Notes under the pieces: model-generated
What the model was told of the DNA's origin: nothing
The model's input: the letters and a program-made list of their open reading frames with translations, nothing else
Database searches by the model: none
Assembly (NCBI GenBank): GCA_016933045.1
Contig: JAFGBR010000047.1
Location: 1-53,039, forward strand
DNA: 53,039 bases
Direction of reading: 5' to 3'
Origin: Marinilabiliaceae bacterium
Lineage (GTDB): Bacteria; Bacteroidota; Bacteroidia; Bacteroidales; Marinilabiliaceae
Part shown: piece by piece, positions 9,031-19,034 of the stretch
How the letters are laid out: the number at the start of each line of letters is the position of its first letter
Position numbering within the stretch: position 1 is the first letter of the stretch
Program-made: the position numbers and the translations under genes

Positions 9031-10725
9031 ATGATGAATAAGATTGTAATATACCAGGTGCTGCCGCGATTATTTGGGAACTTAAAAACTACCAATAAAC
9101 ACAATGGAACTATCGAAGAAAATGGTTGTGGTAAGTTTAATGATTTTACACCTTTGGCGCTGCAGAAGATTAAGGAGTTGGGAATATCACATATTTGGTA
9201 TACCGGTATTATAGAACATGCCCATGTATCTGATTATTCTGAATATGGCATTGAACCTGATGCAGAAAATGTAGTAAAAGGTAAAGCAGGTAGTCCTTAT
9301 GCTATTAAAGATTATTATGATGTTGATCCTGATTTGGCGGTTGATGTGTCTAATCGTTTGGATGAGTTTGAGGGGTTGATTAATCGTACTCACGAAGCTG
9401 AAATGAAAGTTATTATTGATTTTGTGCCAAATCATGTGGCTCGTCATTATATTAGTGATTCTAAACCCGAGGGTGTTTTTGATTTTGGATACGATGATAA
9501 AAAGGATTGCTCATTTTCGCCGGTTAATAATTTTTATTATTTACCGGGACAAAATTTTAAATCGCCGGTGAAAGTAGGGGAGAGAAATGAAAAATGGAGT
9601 GAATATCCGGCCAAGGTAACAGGTAACGATTGTTTGATTGCCGAACCTTCAATAAGCGATTGGTATGAAACAGTTAAGCTTAATTATGGGGTTAATATTT
9701 TTAATGGTAGATCGGAATACTTTGATCCAATACCTGATACATGGATAAAAATGCGTGACATTTTGTTGTATTGGGCTGCAAAAAGTATTGATGGTTTTAG
9801 GTGCGATATGGCCGAAATGGTGCCTTTAAAATTTTGGAATTGGGTAATACCCATTATTAAAAAGCAGCATCCATCAGTTATTTTTATTGGTGAAGTATAT
9901 AACTCATCTTTATATAACGATTTTATTCATATTGGAAAGTTTGACCTGCTTTATGATAAAGTTGGTATGTATGAAACACTTCGGAATGTTGTTCAAGGAA
10001 ATATTGATGTTTCACATATTAAGCAAGCTTGGGAGAATATTTCACAAATACATCATCAAATATTATTTTTTACCGAAAATCATGATGAACAGCGATTAGC
10101 ATCTGATTTTTATGCCGGTGATGGATATAAAGGATGGCCGGCTACATTGGCTGCAGCTACCATTAATTCTAATCCTTTTATGCTTTATTTTGGTCAGGAA
10201 ATTGGAGAACGAGGAATGGATGAAGAAGGATATAGTGGATTGGATGGGCGAACATCTATTTTTGATTACTGGGGTGTTAAGTCAATTCAAAATTGGGTTA
10301 ATAATGGAATGTTTGATGGTGGATTATTATCTGATGAGCAAAATAAATTGAGAGAAAGGCATAAAAAACTATTTCATTTATTAGTTGATGACAGTGCCAT
10401 TTATTCTGGTTTGTTTTATGATTTGTTATGGTATAATAAATTAAATGCTTATTATAATTCACAAACAGTTTATTCTTTTTTCAGATATAGTGAAAATTCA
10501 GCATTGTTAATTGTAATAAATTTTTCGGGTAAAGATGAGGAGTTAAGAATACGAATTCCCGAAGAAGCATTGCATTTAGCAGGCATTAATGCTGTCGGGT
10601 ATCTTTCAGGACATGATTTGATGGGGTCTGAGTCCAAAATAAGTTGTCCTTGTGAAGTGGCTGTTAATGGAGGTGTTGGTGTGAAAGTGAAGGCTTATTT
10701 AGGGTGTGTATTTCAGTTAAAATAG
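9031..10725 (+). CDS. Alpha-amylase family glycoside hydrolase (GH13)
   Basis: A 564-residue cytoplasmic-type enzyme (no signal peptide) with the (beta/alpha)8 GH13 core. VIIDFVPNHVARHY is conserved region I, DGFRCDMAEM carries the nucleophile (Asp 259), FIGEVYN the acid/base (Glu 288) and FTENHDEQR the transition-state stabiliser (Asp 352). A C-terminal beta-sandwich follows (residues about 480-564). The likely role is hydrolysis or transglycosylation of stored or imported alpha-glucans or maltodextrins; specificity cannot be fixed. It has 238 bases of upstream space shared with the divergent secreted protein, and no sus-type transport genes are adjacent. ATG codons at 9031 and 9034 are both possible. 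Confidence 0.92.
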   Translation: MMNKIVIYQVLPRLFGNLKTTNKHNGTIEENGCGKFNDFTPLALQKIKELGISHIWYTGIIEHAHVSDYSEYGIEPDAENVVKGKAGSPYAIKDYYDVDPDLAVDVSNRLDEFEGLINRTHEAEMKVIIDFVPNHVARHYISDSKPEGVFDFGYDDKKDCSFSPVNNFYYLPGQNFKSPVKVGERNEKWSEYPAKVTGNDCLIAEPSISDWYETVKLNYGVNIFNGRSEYFDPIPDTWIKMRDILLYWAAKSIDGFRCDMAEMVPLKFWNWVIPIIKKQHPSVIFIGEVYNSSLYNDFIHIGKFDLLYDKVGMYETLRNVVQGNIDVSHIKQAWENISQIHHQILFFTENHDEQRLASDFYAGDGYKGWPATLAAATINSNPFMLYFGQEIGERGMDEEGYSGLDGRTSIFDYWGVKSIQNWVNNGMFDGGLLSDEQNKLRERHKKLFHLLVDDSAIYSGLFYDLLWYNKLNAYYNSQTVYSFFRYSENSALLIVINFSGKDEELRIRIPEEALHLAGINAVGYLSGHDLMGSESKISCPCEVAVNGGVGVKVKAYLGCVFQLK

Positions 10726-10811
10726 GGTTTGTATTTTTTTTGCAATTAATGTTTACATCCAGGTTCTTATGTTGTAACTTATATATGAAAACAATTTCAA
10801 ACTCTGAAGCC

Positions 10812-11138
10812 ATGACACAAGTAACATTTAATTTTTCGCTAACCCTCGACAATCACGAGTTTATAAAAGTTGAGGATGATATTTTTACTACGAGGCATTT
10901 TTTGGCAAGGGAAGAGCCTCGAATTCATCTGATAGAACCTGGATGTCTTGCTATTTTGAAAAAATTTGAGGGAAAATTAACTCAAAAAATCATTAACGAG
11001 TGGTTGTTATTATCACGAGCTTTGGATCAAACTTGTAGTTTCCATAATAAATGGGATGATGAGAAAATTTTTGATGAATTAATTGCAGGTAATGAGCATC
11101 CTGTTTCATGGTATGTTGATCATTGTCAGCAAATTTAA
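10812..11138 (+). CDS. Small protein of unknown function
   Basis: A soluble, acidic protein of about 108 residues starting at the ATG at 10812 (MTQVTFNFSL). An in-frame ATG at 10785 would add nine residues, and the frame stays open upstream into the GH13 gene's end. I recognise no family. The sequence looks like a compact alpha/beta protein: an N-terminal strand pair (VTFNFSLTLDNHEFIKVED), a basic helix (CLAILKKFEGKLTQKI) and a C-terminal helix. It lies 86 bases downstream of the GH13 gene and 10 bases from the convergent kinase gene. The codon pattern and frame support a real gene, but its function is unknown. Confidence 0.55.
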   Translation: MTQVTFNFSLTLDNHEFIKVEDDIFTTRHFLAREEPRIHLIEPGCLAILKKFEGKLTQKIINEWLLLSRALDQTCSFHNKWDDEKIFDELIAGNEHPVSWYVDHCQQI

Positions 11139-11148
11139 GATTATTTAT

Positions 11149-14100
11149 TTAATTGCTTTTTATGTTATTTAATGTTTGATATAATTTTTTAATAAGTAAA
11201 TTGGAATTTATGGGTTTGGTGATGTAATCATCAAACCCTTCTTTTAGGTAATTATCTCTTTCTTGTTGTAAGGCATACGCAGTTTGCGCTATAATTGGAA
11301 TGTGAGGATTTTTTTCTTTTATTATTCTCATAGCTTCAATACCGTTTAAAACAGGCATTTTAATGTCCATTAATATTAAGGAAATATGTTGGATATTGTT
11401 AAAAATATCAATGGCCTCTTGGCCATTATCAGCTCTTATTATTTTAATTTTTGTTGTTCGAAGCATATACTGTATTATGTCGAAATTTGAATCTTCATCT
11501 TCAGCAATTAGAATAGTTTTGTCGGACCAGTTGTATTCTGTTTTTTTTGTGGCAAAGGTTTTATGATTCTTGTTTATTGATGTGTTTGATAAAGAAGAAA
11601 GATGTATAGGAAGTTTGAAAAAGAATGTTGATCCTTTATTAATAACCGATTCAACCCAAATATCGCCTCCCAATAATTGGCAAAGATTTTTGCATATTGA
11701 AAGCCCTAAACCAGTACCCCTGAATATTTTTGTTGGTGATTCTATTTTTCTAAAACGGTCAAAAATTAGCTTAGTATTTTTTTCTTCAATTCCAATACCT
11801 GAGTCTTTGATATAAAAAACAATTATCTGGTCATTGGGTTTTATTGTTTTATATCCAAATTTTATATAACCTTTATGGGTAAATTTAATTGCATTGTTAA
11901 TAAGGTTCGTAATAATTTGTTTTAACCGTTCAGGAGCTGTGTATAATTCAAGGTCTTCGTTTTTATTTGGTATTTCGAGTTTTAGTTCAACATTTTTCGA
12001 TAAAAGCTCTTTGTGTGTTAAATAATCGGCACTTATCTCTTCGAGAAAATGATTTATTTTTATGGTTGTATAATTGAGCTTAATTTGATTGGCTTCAATT
12101 ATACTTATGTCAATAATATCATTTATTAATTGTAAAAGAATATTGCTATTTGAATGGATTATGTGAATAATTTTATCACGTTCATCTTTGTCAAATATGT
12201 TGGCTTCAAGAATGTCAACAAACCCCATAATTGCATTTAACGGGGTTCTTATTTCGTGGCTCATATTTGCCAGGAATGCAGACTTTAACAAATCACTTTC
12301 TTCGGCTTTTCTTTTGGCAGTATCTAAATCTTTGGTTCTTTCTTTTACAATATTTTCTAAGTTTATTCTGTGATTTTCAAGCTCTTCGTTTTGATGCCTT
12401 ATTTGGTCGCGTTGTATTAAAAGTTCGGTGTTGGTATGTTCAATTTCTTTTTTTGAAATTTCTAATTTCTGATATGCATCCGATAGGTCTTTTGTTCTTT
12501 GCCTTACTAACTGTTTTAATTGAATCTCTCGTCGTTTAATAGATGCAATTCGAATGTAATAAAGCATTAATATTAAAGTAACTGATAAAAGGATTAATGA
12601 AAGTATGAACCACCATTTTTTCCAAATAGGAGATGGTATAAAGAAACTTATTTCGAAAGATTTTTTATTCCAGTCTACATCACTGTTTGATCCACGTACT
12701 TTAAAGGTGTAATTTCCAGGGGGAAGGTTAGTGTATGAGGCAAAATTACGATATTCGGAGGATATCCAGTTAATATCGAAATTTTCCAGTTTGTATTCGT
12801 ATTTGTTTTCATCGGGGTTTGAATAATCTAACAGAGCAAATTCTATTGTTAAGTAATTGTCTTTTCTGCTCAGTTTGTAGTGTTTTTGAACAGAGATATC
12901 TTTATCTATTGGTTTGTTAAAAGAGTTAAATTTTGAAATAATTAAAGGAGCTGAGTATGATTGTTTTTTTATTGTTTCAGGATTAAAAACATTAACACCC
13001 TGACTTCCTCCCATTAAAATTAAACCATCTTTAGTTTTACATGATGCATGTGCTTCGAAAATTAAACTTTGTAAGCCGTAGTTGGCATTAAAGTTTTGAT
13101 AATTATTGGTATTTGGATTGAATTTTATTATGCCGTTATGTGTTCCCATCCATAAGTTATTGTTGTTATCCTCAATAAAGTGATATACTGTATTTGATGG
13201 AAAATATTTTAAACTGCTATAGCGTTTAAATGTGTTGTTGTTATATAAATTAAACCCGTCCGATTTAGTCCCAATCCATAATTTACTTTGGCTATCCAGG
13301 TATATAGCTCGTATCATATTTCCGCTTATCGAGTTTGAATCTGATTTATTATGAGTGTAATGTATTAAGCTGTCTTTTGTAGGAATGTATTTGAAAAGGC
13401 CGTTGTTTTGAGTACCAATCCATTTTATTCCTTTGTTATCTTCAAAAATTATGCTTATAGAATTATTGTTTTCTTTGTTAAAAAAATCGGTATGCTTAGT
13501 TTTTATATTGTGAATATTTTTCTTTTCAGGATCAAATATAAAAAGTCCATTGTCGAATCCGAGCCAAATTTTTTTATCGGCAGTGTATAGGATATTTCGA
13601 AAATGTTGATTCAGGTAATGGTTAAATCTTTTGGTGTGTTTGTTATATTTTGCAACTCCTGCATCGGTGGCAAGCCATAAATTGGAATTGTTATCCTCGC
13701 ATATCATTTCTATACGTTTGCTTTTTAATGTGTTTGGGTTGTTAGGGTTTGGAGTAATCCACTCAAATTCGTTTGTTGTTTTGTTATATCTGTTTAATCC
13801 CCCTGTTTTTGTGCCAATCCAAATAATACCTTTTGAGTCTTCAAAAGTACATAAGCAATAAGATGAATTCAATCCTTTTTCGTTGTTTGTAGCTTTTTTT
13901 ATTAGTTTAAATTGCTCCTGTCTTTTGTCGTAATAATGTAATCCGGCAAATTTTGTTGCAATCCATATTAACCCCGATTCACTTTCTATAATACTTCGTA
14001 TAGCATTACTGAATAGATTGTTTGATGAAGCATCTTCGTTGTTTAAATGATGAATTTCTTTATCTTTATTTTCAATAATCATAAGTCCATCATTGGATGT

Positions 14101-15057
14101 TCCAGCCCATAAGTTTTTTCGCGAATCAACTAGCAAGCATAAAAATGTTGAGTTGTTGAGTCGTGTCATAGAAGGATTTGTTACATTTATTTTTTCAAAT
14201 ATTTCTTTTTTTCTATGAAACAAGAATAGTCCATTTTGGGTTCCAAGCCATATCGAATCGGGCGATGAAGAAGAAATAGACCGGATCGCGTTTTGTGCTG
14301 ATGAACCATCTGGAGTTATTTGCCATTGATGTATGTTTTGAATATTAATATGTTGATTAATTTTAGTTTTTGATTTGTTTATCCATTCCTTCATAAATGG
14401 ACTGTAGTTTTTATATTCGAGCATAAAAAAACCTTTGGTCGACATTCCAATCCACACATTGTTTTCTTCATCGAAATGAAAATTGGTAAAGTAAATATTA
14501 TCACCAGGCTTATTAATATCAGAATTGAAAAAGAGTTTTATTACCTCATTACGGTTAGGATTAATAATACTGATTCCGTTTGACGATGCTACCCATAAAT
14601 TACCAAATTTGTCTTTTTCAATACCTTGAAGGTAGTTGTTTGATATGGAGTTAGTGTCATTTTGTGAATGAATAAAACGGGTAATTTTGAAAGTTTTTCT
14701 TTCAATTTTATTTAATCCAAAAAGTGTTGTTGTCCATATATTTCCCAAGTCATCTTCGGCAATATCAACAGGAAAATTGTTTGAAATAGTTGTTGTATCT
14801 GAGGGTGAGTTTTTGAATATTGTATATGATTTGCCATCATACTTAGTTACTCCTTCTGATTCAATGCCAAGCCATAAAAGGCCAACTTTATCTTGATAAA
14901 CGTATTGTATGGAAGCTCCTGGTAATTTGTGTGATGATGAAAAATGGTTTAGTTTTATTGAATGCATATCTTGCCCATGAACCGAAATGTTTATGACTAA
15001 TTGCCATAAAATAATGATATTAAAAAAATATTGTATTTGATTTTTGAGTTTTTTCAT
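11149..15057 (-). CDS. Hybrid two-component sensor kinase with periplasmic Reg_prop propellers
   Basis: A 1302-residue inner-membrane sensor. An N-terminal signal/anchor is followed by about 700 residues of two-component propeller repeats (recurring motifs such as GLIWIGTK and NLWLATDAG), then a Y_Y_Y domain and a membrane span (WWFILSLILLSVTLILMLYY). A coiled coil (about 845-915), HisKA (FLANMSHEIRTP, His 934), HATPase (DSGIGI, GTGLGLS) and a receiver domain (phospho-acceptor Asp about 1231 in LILMDIKMP, Lys in TKP) complete it. Unlike classical HTCS regulators it has no AraC-type DNA-binding tail, so it must signal through a separate Hpt or regulator. I start it at the ATG at 15057; a TTG at 15066 adds three residues. 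Confidence 0.92.
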   Translation of the reverse strand: MKKLKNQIQYFFNIIILWQLVINISVHGQDMHSIKLNHFSSSHKLPGASIQYVYQDKVGLLWLGIESEGVTKYDGKSYTIFKNSPSDTTTISNNFPVDIAEDDLGNIWTTTLFGLNKIERKTFKITRFIHSQNDTNSISNNYLQGIEKDKFGNLWVASSNGISIINPNRNEVIKLFFNSDINKPGDNIYFTNFHFDEENNVWIGMSTKGFFMLEYKNYSPFMKEWINKSKTKINQHINIQNIHQWQITPDGSSAQNAIRSISSSSPDSIWLGTQNGLFLFHRKKEIFEKINVTNPSMTRLNNSTFLCLLVDSRKNLWAGTSNDGLMIIENKDKEIHHLNNEDASSNNLFSNAIRSIIESESGLIWIATKFAGLHYYDKRQEQFKLIKKATNNEKGLNSSYCLCTFEDSKGIIWIGTKTGGLNRYNKTTNEFEWITPNPNNPNTLKSKRIEMICEDNNSNLWLATDAGVAKYNKHTKRFNHYLNQHFRNILYTADKKIWLGFDNGLFIFDPEKKNIHNIKTKHTDFFNKENNNSISIIFEDNKGIKWIGTQNNGLFKYIPTKDSLIHYTHNKSDSNSISGNMIRAIYLDSQSKLWIGTKSDGFNLYNNNTFKRYSSLKYFPSNTVYHFIEDNNNNLWMGTHNGIIKFNPNTNNYQNFNANYGLQSLIFEAHASCKTKDGLILMGGSQGVNVFNPETIKKQSYSAPLIISKFNSFNKPIDKDISVQKHYKLSRKDNYLTIEFALLDYSNPDENKYEYKLENFDINWISSEYRNFASYTNLPPGNYTFKVRGSNSDVDWNKKSFEISFFIPSPIWKKWWFILSLILLSVTLILMLYYIRIASIKRREIQLKQLVRQRTKDLSDAYQKLEISKKEIEHTNTELLIQRDQIRHQNEELENHRINLENIVKERTKDLDTAKRKAEESDLLKSAFLANMSHEIRTPLNAIMGFVDILEANIFDKDERDKIIHIIHSNSNILLQLINDIIDISIIEANQIKLNYTTIKINHFLEEISADYLTHKELLSKNVELKLEIPNKNEDLELYTAPERLKQIITNLINNAIKFTHKGYIKFGYKTIKPNDQIIVFYIKDSGIGIEEKNTKLIFDRFRKIESPTKIFRGTGLGLSICKNLCQLLGGDIWVESVINKGSTFFFKLPIHLSSLSNTSINKNHKTFATKKTEYNWSDKTILIAEDEDSNFDIIQYMLRTTKIKIIRADNGQEAIDIFNNIQHISLILMDIKMPVLNGIEAMRIIKEKNPHIPIIAQTAYALQQERDNYLKEGFDDYITKPINSNLLIKKLYQTLNNIKSN

Positions 15058-15182
15058 GAATCGCAATTGGCAACAATAACGGTTTGTATAACTTTATTAA
15101 TTTACTACATTTTTTTATCTATTAAAATGATTTTGTAGCTTCTGTTGTCTTTTTTTTAATCTTATTAGTTCATTTTTATTTT

Positions 15183-15190
15183 TATTTTTG
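15183..15190 (+). promoter_or_regulatory. Candidate -7 box for the nucleoid-associated protein gene
   Basis: TATTTTTG fits TAnnTTTG, 51 bases before the ATG at 15242. No convincing TTG is present at the -33 position. Confidence 0.3.
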
Positions 15191-15241
15191 AATTTGTTTT
15201 TATTAATAAATGGAGTTTATTATAGTTTAAAATATAAATTA

Positions 15242-16291
15242 ATGCTTGAATATTCCCAAGTTGTTTTAGATCAATTAGTTATTCATCACATTGGTAGTCA
15301 CTCTGATGCAGAAGATAACTTATTTTCGCGTTCAACTGTAAAATTTGATGATGATAATCCTGTAGTTGATATTTTGAATAATTATTTTTTTAAATCGTTT
15401 AAGAATGAAGCATGTTTTAGCTTTTTTCATGAAGATGATTTGAATAATAATGTAATGTATGCTTTGGCAACAAAAGTGTTTAACGATGCTTCATTGTTTT
15501 ACGATGCTTCAGTTAATATTGCAAATCATTTGTATGATATTTCGAATCATCCCATGATTAAAGGAGGCGAATTGTACATTGCGTACTTTAGAAATTGTGT
15601 TATTGATGGTGAAGTTACTGATGCACTCGGTGTTTTTAAGTCGGAGAATAAAGAGACATATTTGAAAATATACTTAAAAGAACAAAACTTTGAGTTGGGA
15701 GCAGAAAATGGGATTAATGTTAAAAAACTCGATAAAGGATGTCTTATTTTTAAAACCGAATATGAATTGGGTTATAAAGTCATGTCGGTCGATAATATTA
15801 ATAAAGGCAGTGAGGCCCAATTTTGGATGAATGATTTTTTAAGGGTAAAACCACGTGAAGATAATTATTATTTTACTAATAACTATCTTAAGCTATGTCG
15901 TGATTTTGTTGGTGATGTTTTTAACTCGGATAATGATGTTCCCCGAGCCGATCAAATTGATATGTTAAACCGGTCTATTGATTTTTTTAATAAAAAAAAT
16001 AGTTTTGACGAGCGCGAATTTGAACGAGATGTTATACGACAACCCGAAATAGTTGATGCGTTTAATGAGTATAAAAACTTTTTTGAAACAGAGAAGGAGT
16101 TGCCTTTACGATCGGAGTTTGATATTTCCAAGAGTGCTGTGAAAGATGAGAAGAGGAATTTTAAATCGATACTGAAGCTTGATAAAAATTTTCATGTTTA
16201 TGTACATGGTAAACGTAATTATCTCGAAAAGGGTTTTGATAGTCAAAAAGGACTTAATTATTATAAACTTTATTTCGAAGTTGAACATTAA
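15242..16291 (+). CDS. Nucleoid-associated protein, NA37/YejK family
   Basis: A 349-residue protein of the YejK/NdpA-like nucleoid-associated family as found in Bacteroidota. Recognised segments include IHHIGSHSDAEDN near the start, YDASVNIANHLYDISNHPMI, the core KGGELYIAYFRNCVIDGE followed by GVFKSENKETYLKIYL, and FVGDVFNSDNDVPRADQID. The family binds DNA or the nucleoid, but its molecular role outside gamma-proteobacteria is little known. I use the ATG at 15242 (MLEYSQVVLDQLVIH). The frame extends to a TTG at 15188, but the added residues are hydrophobic and atypical. The next gene, an RNA methyltransferase, begins 27 bases downstream and is probably co-transcribed. Confidence 0.85.
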   Translation: MLEYSQVVLDQLVIHHIGSHSDAEDNLFSRSTVKFDDDNPVVDILNNYFFKSFKNEACFSFFHEDDLNNNVMYALATKVFNDASLFYDASVNIANHLYDISNHPMIKGGELYIAYFRNCVIDGEVTDALGVFKSENKETYLKIYLKEQNFELGAENGINVKKLDKGCLIFKTEYELGYKVMSVDNINKGSEAQFWMNDFLRVKPREDNYYFTNNYLKLCRDFVGDVFNSDNDVPRADQIDMLNRSIDFFNKKNSFDEREFERDVIRQPEIVDAFNEYKNFFETEKELPLRSEFDISKSAVKDEKRNFKSILKLDKNFHVYVHGKRNYLEKGFDSQKGLNYYKLYFEVEH

Positions 16292-16318
16292 ACATAATTA
16301 ACTTCAATATTTTTTGCA

Positions 16319-17671
16319 TTGGCTGATTTTTCTTTACCAAGTGATTTTTTATCAAGAATTCGTGATCAATTTGGCGATCAAAGTGATAATTTTATAAGTG
16401 CTTTAGATGATTCAAATAGTTATTCAGTACGAATAAATCCGCTTAAAGTTAAACCACAGTTAGAGTTTGGTTTAAAAATTCCTTGGTGCGATGATGGGTT
16501 TGACATTAAAACACGTCCTGTTTATACTCTAGATCCGCTTTTTCATTCCGGATCATATTATCCACAGGAGTCATCATCAATGTTTATTCATTATTTATTA
16601 AATCATATTGTTGAACCAACAGATGATTTAAAAGCATTGGATTTGTGTGGTGCGCCAGGAGGAAAATCAACACTATTGGCTTCTTTTATGAATAATAAAG
16701 GATTGTTGGTAGCTAATGAGGTTATTCGTTCGCGAAGTTTAATATTAAAGGAAAATCTTATTAAGTGGGGGTATCATAATGTAATAGTTTCGCAATCAGA
16801 CCCAAAGTGTTTTGGATTGATTAAATCTTTTTTTGATGTGGTATTGGTCGATGCTCCATGTAGTGGAGAGGGAATGTTTAGGAAAGATCAGGCTGCAAGG
16901 AATGAGTGGAGTGTTGAAAATGCAAATATGTGTTCGCTTAGACAAAGGCGAATAATATCTGATATTTGGCCGTCAATAAAAGAAGGTGGTTATCTTATAT
17001 ATTCAACTTGTACATTTAATCCCGAAGAAAATGAGAATAATATTAAATGGTTTTTGAATCAGTTTGATGCCATAATTGTTAATGTTGATATTCCCGAATC
17101 CTGGCCTATACAAAAGATTGTTATCAATGAAGGTATTGGATTTGGTTTCTATCCTCATTTAACTTCAGGTGAAGGTTTCTTTGTTGTTGTTATACAAAAA
17201 TGTGGAAGTGAACGAAAGGTTAGGTATCAAAATAACCAAAAGTCTTTTGTTTCTTTTAAAAATATTCCATTGGGGTTAATAAAAAACCAGGAGCATTTTT
17301 ATTTTTTTCAACATAAAGACCATGTAATAGCAATATTAAAGAATATTTCTGATTCGGTTTTTTATATGCTGTCAAATTTAAATATTATTTATTGGGGAAT
17401 TGAAATTGGAAAGGCTGTTCGTAAAGATTTTATACCATCTCATTCCGCAGCTATGTCAACTGTGATTGGTGATTATTATTGCAAAACAGAGTTATCACTT
17501 GTCGAAGCTTTGAAATTTTTGAAAGGTGAAACAAATTTGAATGTTGATGTTTTGAAAGATTGGATGATTGTATCATATAAAAATCAACCTCTTGGTTTTG
17601 TTAAAGGAGTAGGAAATAGAATAAACAATTATTATCCAAAGGATTATCGTATAAGAATGCGAATTGACTGA
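16319..17671 (+). CDS. RsmF/NOL1-type RNA (cytosine-5) methyltransferase
   Basis: A 450-residue S-adenosylmethionine-dependent methyltransferase that modifies cytosine C5, probably in 16S rRNA. Motif I is LDLCGAPGGKSTLLA, motif IV DAPCSGEGMFRK with the conserved Pro-Cys, and motif VI IYSTCTFNPEENE with the catalytic Cys. The C-terminal 150 residues resemble the RNA-binding (PUA-like) tail of RsmF (KGETNLNVDVLKDWMIVSYKNQPLGFVK reads as its core). The start is unusual: the only reasonable codon is a TTG at 16319, since the next in-frame Met lies about 80 residues in, beyond conserved sequence (SVRINPLKV). It follows the nucleoid-associated gene by 27 bases and converges on the next gene. Confidence 0.9.
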   Translation: MADFSLPSDFLSRIRDQFGDQSDNFISALDDSNSYSVRINPLKVKPQLEFGLKIPWCDDGFDIKTRPVYTLDPLFHSGSYYPQESSSMFIHYLLNHIVEPTDDLKALDLCGAPGGKSTLLASFMNNKGLLVANEVIRSRSLILKENLIKWGYHNVIVSQSDPKCFGLIKSFFDVVLVDAPCSGEGMFRKDQAARNEWSVENANMCSLRQRRIISDIWPSIKEGGYLIYSTCTFNPEENENNIKWFLNQFDAIIVNVDIPESWPIQKIVINEGIGFGFYPHLTSGEGFFVVVIQKCGSERKVRYQNNQKSFVSFKNIPLGLIKNQEHFYFFQHKDHVIAILKNISDSVFYMLSNLNIIYWGIEIGKAVRKDFIPSHSAAMSTVIGDYYCKTELSLVEALKFLKGETNLNVDVLKDWMIVSYKNQPLGFVKGVGNRINNYYPKDYRIRMRID

Positions 17672-17691
17672 TTAGTTTGATAGTTGATTAT

Positions 17692-18867
17692 TTAGAAACT
17701 CTCGGTAAAGGTAAAGTAAACTCCTTTCGAATCTTTACCAAAGCCATAATCTAGCCTTAGGTTTAAGCGAGGTTGTAATTCAACTCTTACTCCTAAACCG
17801 TAATTTGGGAGCCAGTTTTTAAAATCTTCTTTTTTGCTGCCAATAGCACCGTATCCTAACCATATTACATATCCAAATTTACTATCGTACGAACCTGTTT
17901 TTGAAGCTTTGAATCGACGAAACATGTGTCTGTATTCAGCAATTCCAAATGCTGTACTTTTATCTCGAAAACGTCCCCAATAATAACCTCTTAAATCGTT
18001 GGCCGATCCTAATTGCGATAATTCCGTCCAGGGAATATTTCCCATTCCAATGTTTACCTGTCCTTCAAAAGCTAATGTTTGACGTTCTCTTTTAATAGTA
18101 AAAAATCTTCGGTAATCGAATTTTAGGTAATCGAATTTACTATCACCCCAAAATAATTTATCAAAATGGGTATATGAAAACTCGAATAGCATTCCAGAAT
18201 AAGTATTTTGAATGTAATCGCGTGTGTCGTATTGTATTACAGTGCCAATACCAAAATTTTTACTTGTCGATCCCTGATTAATTATTTTGGGGTCGTATTT
18301 CATTTTTTCATTAATGTCGGTTGCTTCAAAGAAACAATAATCAATAATGCCTCCTATGAAAATATTTTTAAAGAGACGGAATGATGCTTTTTGAATAATA
18401 TTTGACCAGTTTTTATGGTAATAAGTTGTTGAATCGGATTGTTTTACATGCATTCCATTACCATAGCCGATTCCCCAGTAATGATCGGGCATGTTTTTAT
18501 ACCAATAAACGGTTTGTAATCGAAGGTTATCTTTTTTTCCGTATATTATTGAACGAACATTAGCAGCAATTGATTTGTTTGTGCTATATCCAACGGCTAC
18601 GGAGAGTGACGACCGTTCGAGCGAGTGATTATTTTTTTGGGTTGAGTAAGATATTAAACTACCGGCTGATAACATTCCTTCAACTTCGGGTGAATATGAT
18701 GGTATTATGAATGGGGTTATTTTAAAAGCTCCTAACGATAATTTAGCAATTCTTAAAGAATCGATATTTGAAAGAATTAATCTATTATTTGAATCATTTG
18801 TTTGTGCGAAAATAGTTGCATTAATAATGAAAATTGAAGCTATAAAAACAAATCTCCATTTTTGCAT
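17692..18867 (-). CDS. BamA/TamA-like outer-membrane beta-barrel protein
   Basis: A 391-residue protein with a clean signal peptide when started from the ATG at 18867 (MQKWRFVFIASIF...IFAQ). The frame opens 63 bases further upstream, but that would bury the signal. The body is a 16-strand-type barrel of the bacterial surface antigen (Omp85) family: GIGTVIQYDTRDYIQNTYSG, the hallmark NDLRGYYWGRFRDKSTAFG, and a C-terminal strand ending GVYFTFTESF, with Phe last as in Bam substrates. No POTRA domains are present, so it is a barrel-only member, not the essential BamA itself. The function is unknown (a lipid/protein insertase-like pore or patatin-like partner is possible). It is a single gene. Confidence 0.8.
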   Translation of the reverse strand: MQKWRFVFIASIFIINATIFAQTNDSNNRLILSNIDSLRIAKLSLGAFKITPFIIPSYSPEVEGMLSAGSLISYSTQKNNHSLERSSLSVAVGYSTNKSIAANVRSIIYGKKDNLRLQTVYWYKNMPDHYWGIGYGNGMHVKQSDSTTYYHKNWSNIIQKASFRLFKNIFIGGIIDYCFFEATDINEKMKYDPKIINQGSTSKNFGIGTVIQYDTRDYIQNTYSGMLFEFSYTHFDKLFWGDSKFDYLKFDYRRFFTIKRERQTLAFEGQVNIGMGNIPWTELSQLGSANDLRGYYWGRFRDKSTAFGIAEYRHMFRRFKASKTGSYDSKFGYVIWLGYGAIGSKKEDFKNWLPNYGLGVRVELQPRLNLRLDYGFGKDSKGVYFTFTESF

Positions 18868-19034
18868 AAAATTTATGAAAATTGTATTGATAAGAATAAT
18901 GAGTGCAAAATAATGAATAATATTTTTCACAAAAAAGTATAGTTTGTTCTTTTTTATTATAGTTTTTAATTTGATATGGTTTTATGCTTTTTGTATGATT
19001 AGGTTTTTTATGTTTTTTTATTGGTTAAGTTTTT

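Noticed and set aside
18868-18930. Longer N terminus for the BamA-like protein
   Set aside because: It would place a second hydrophobic segment before the true signal peptide starting at 18867.
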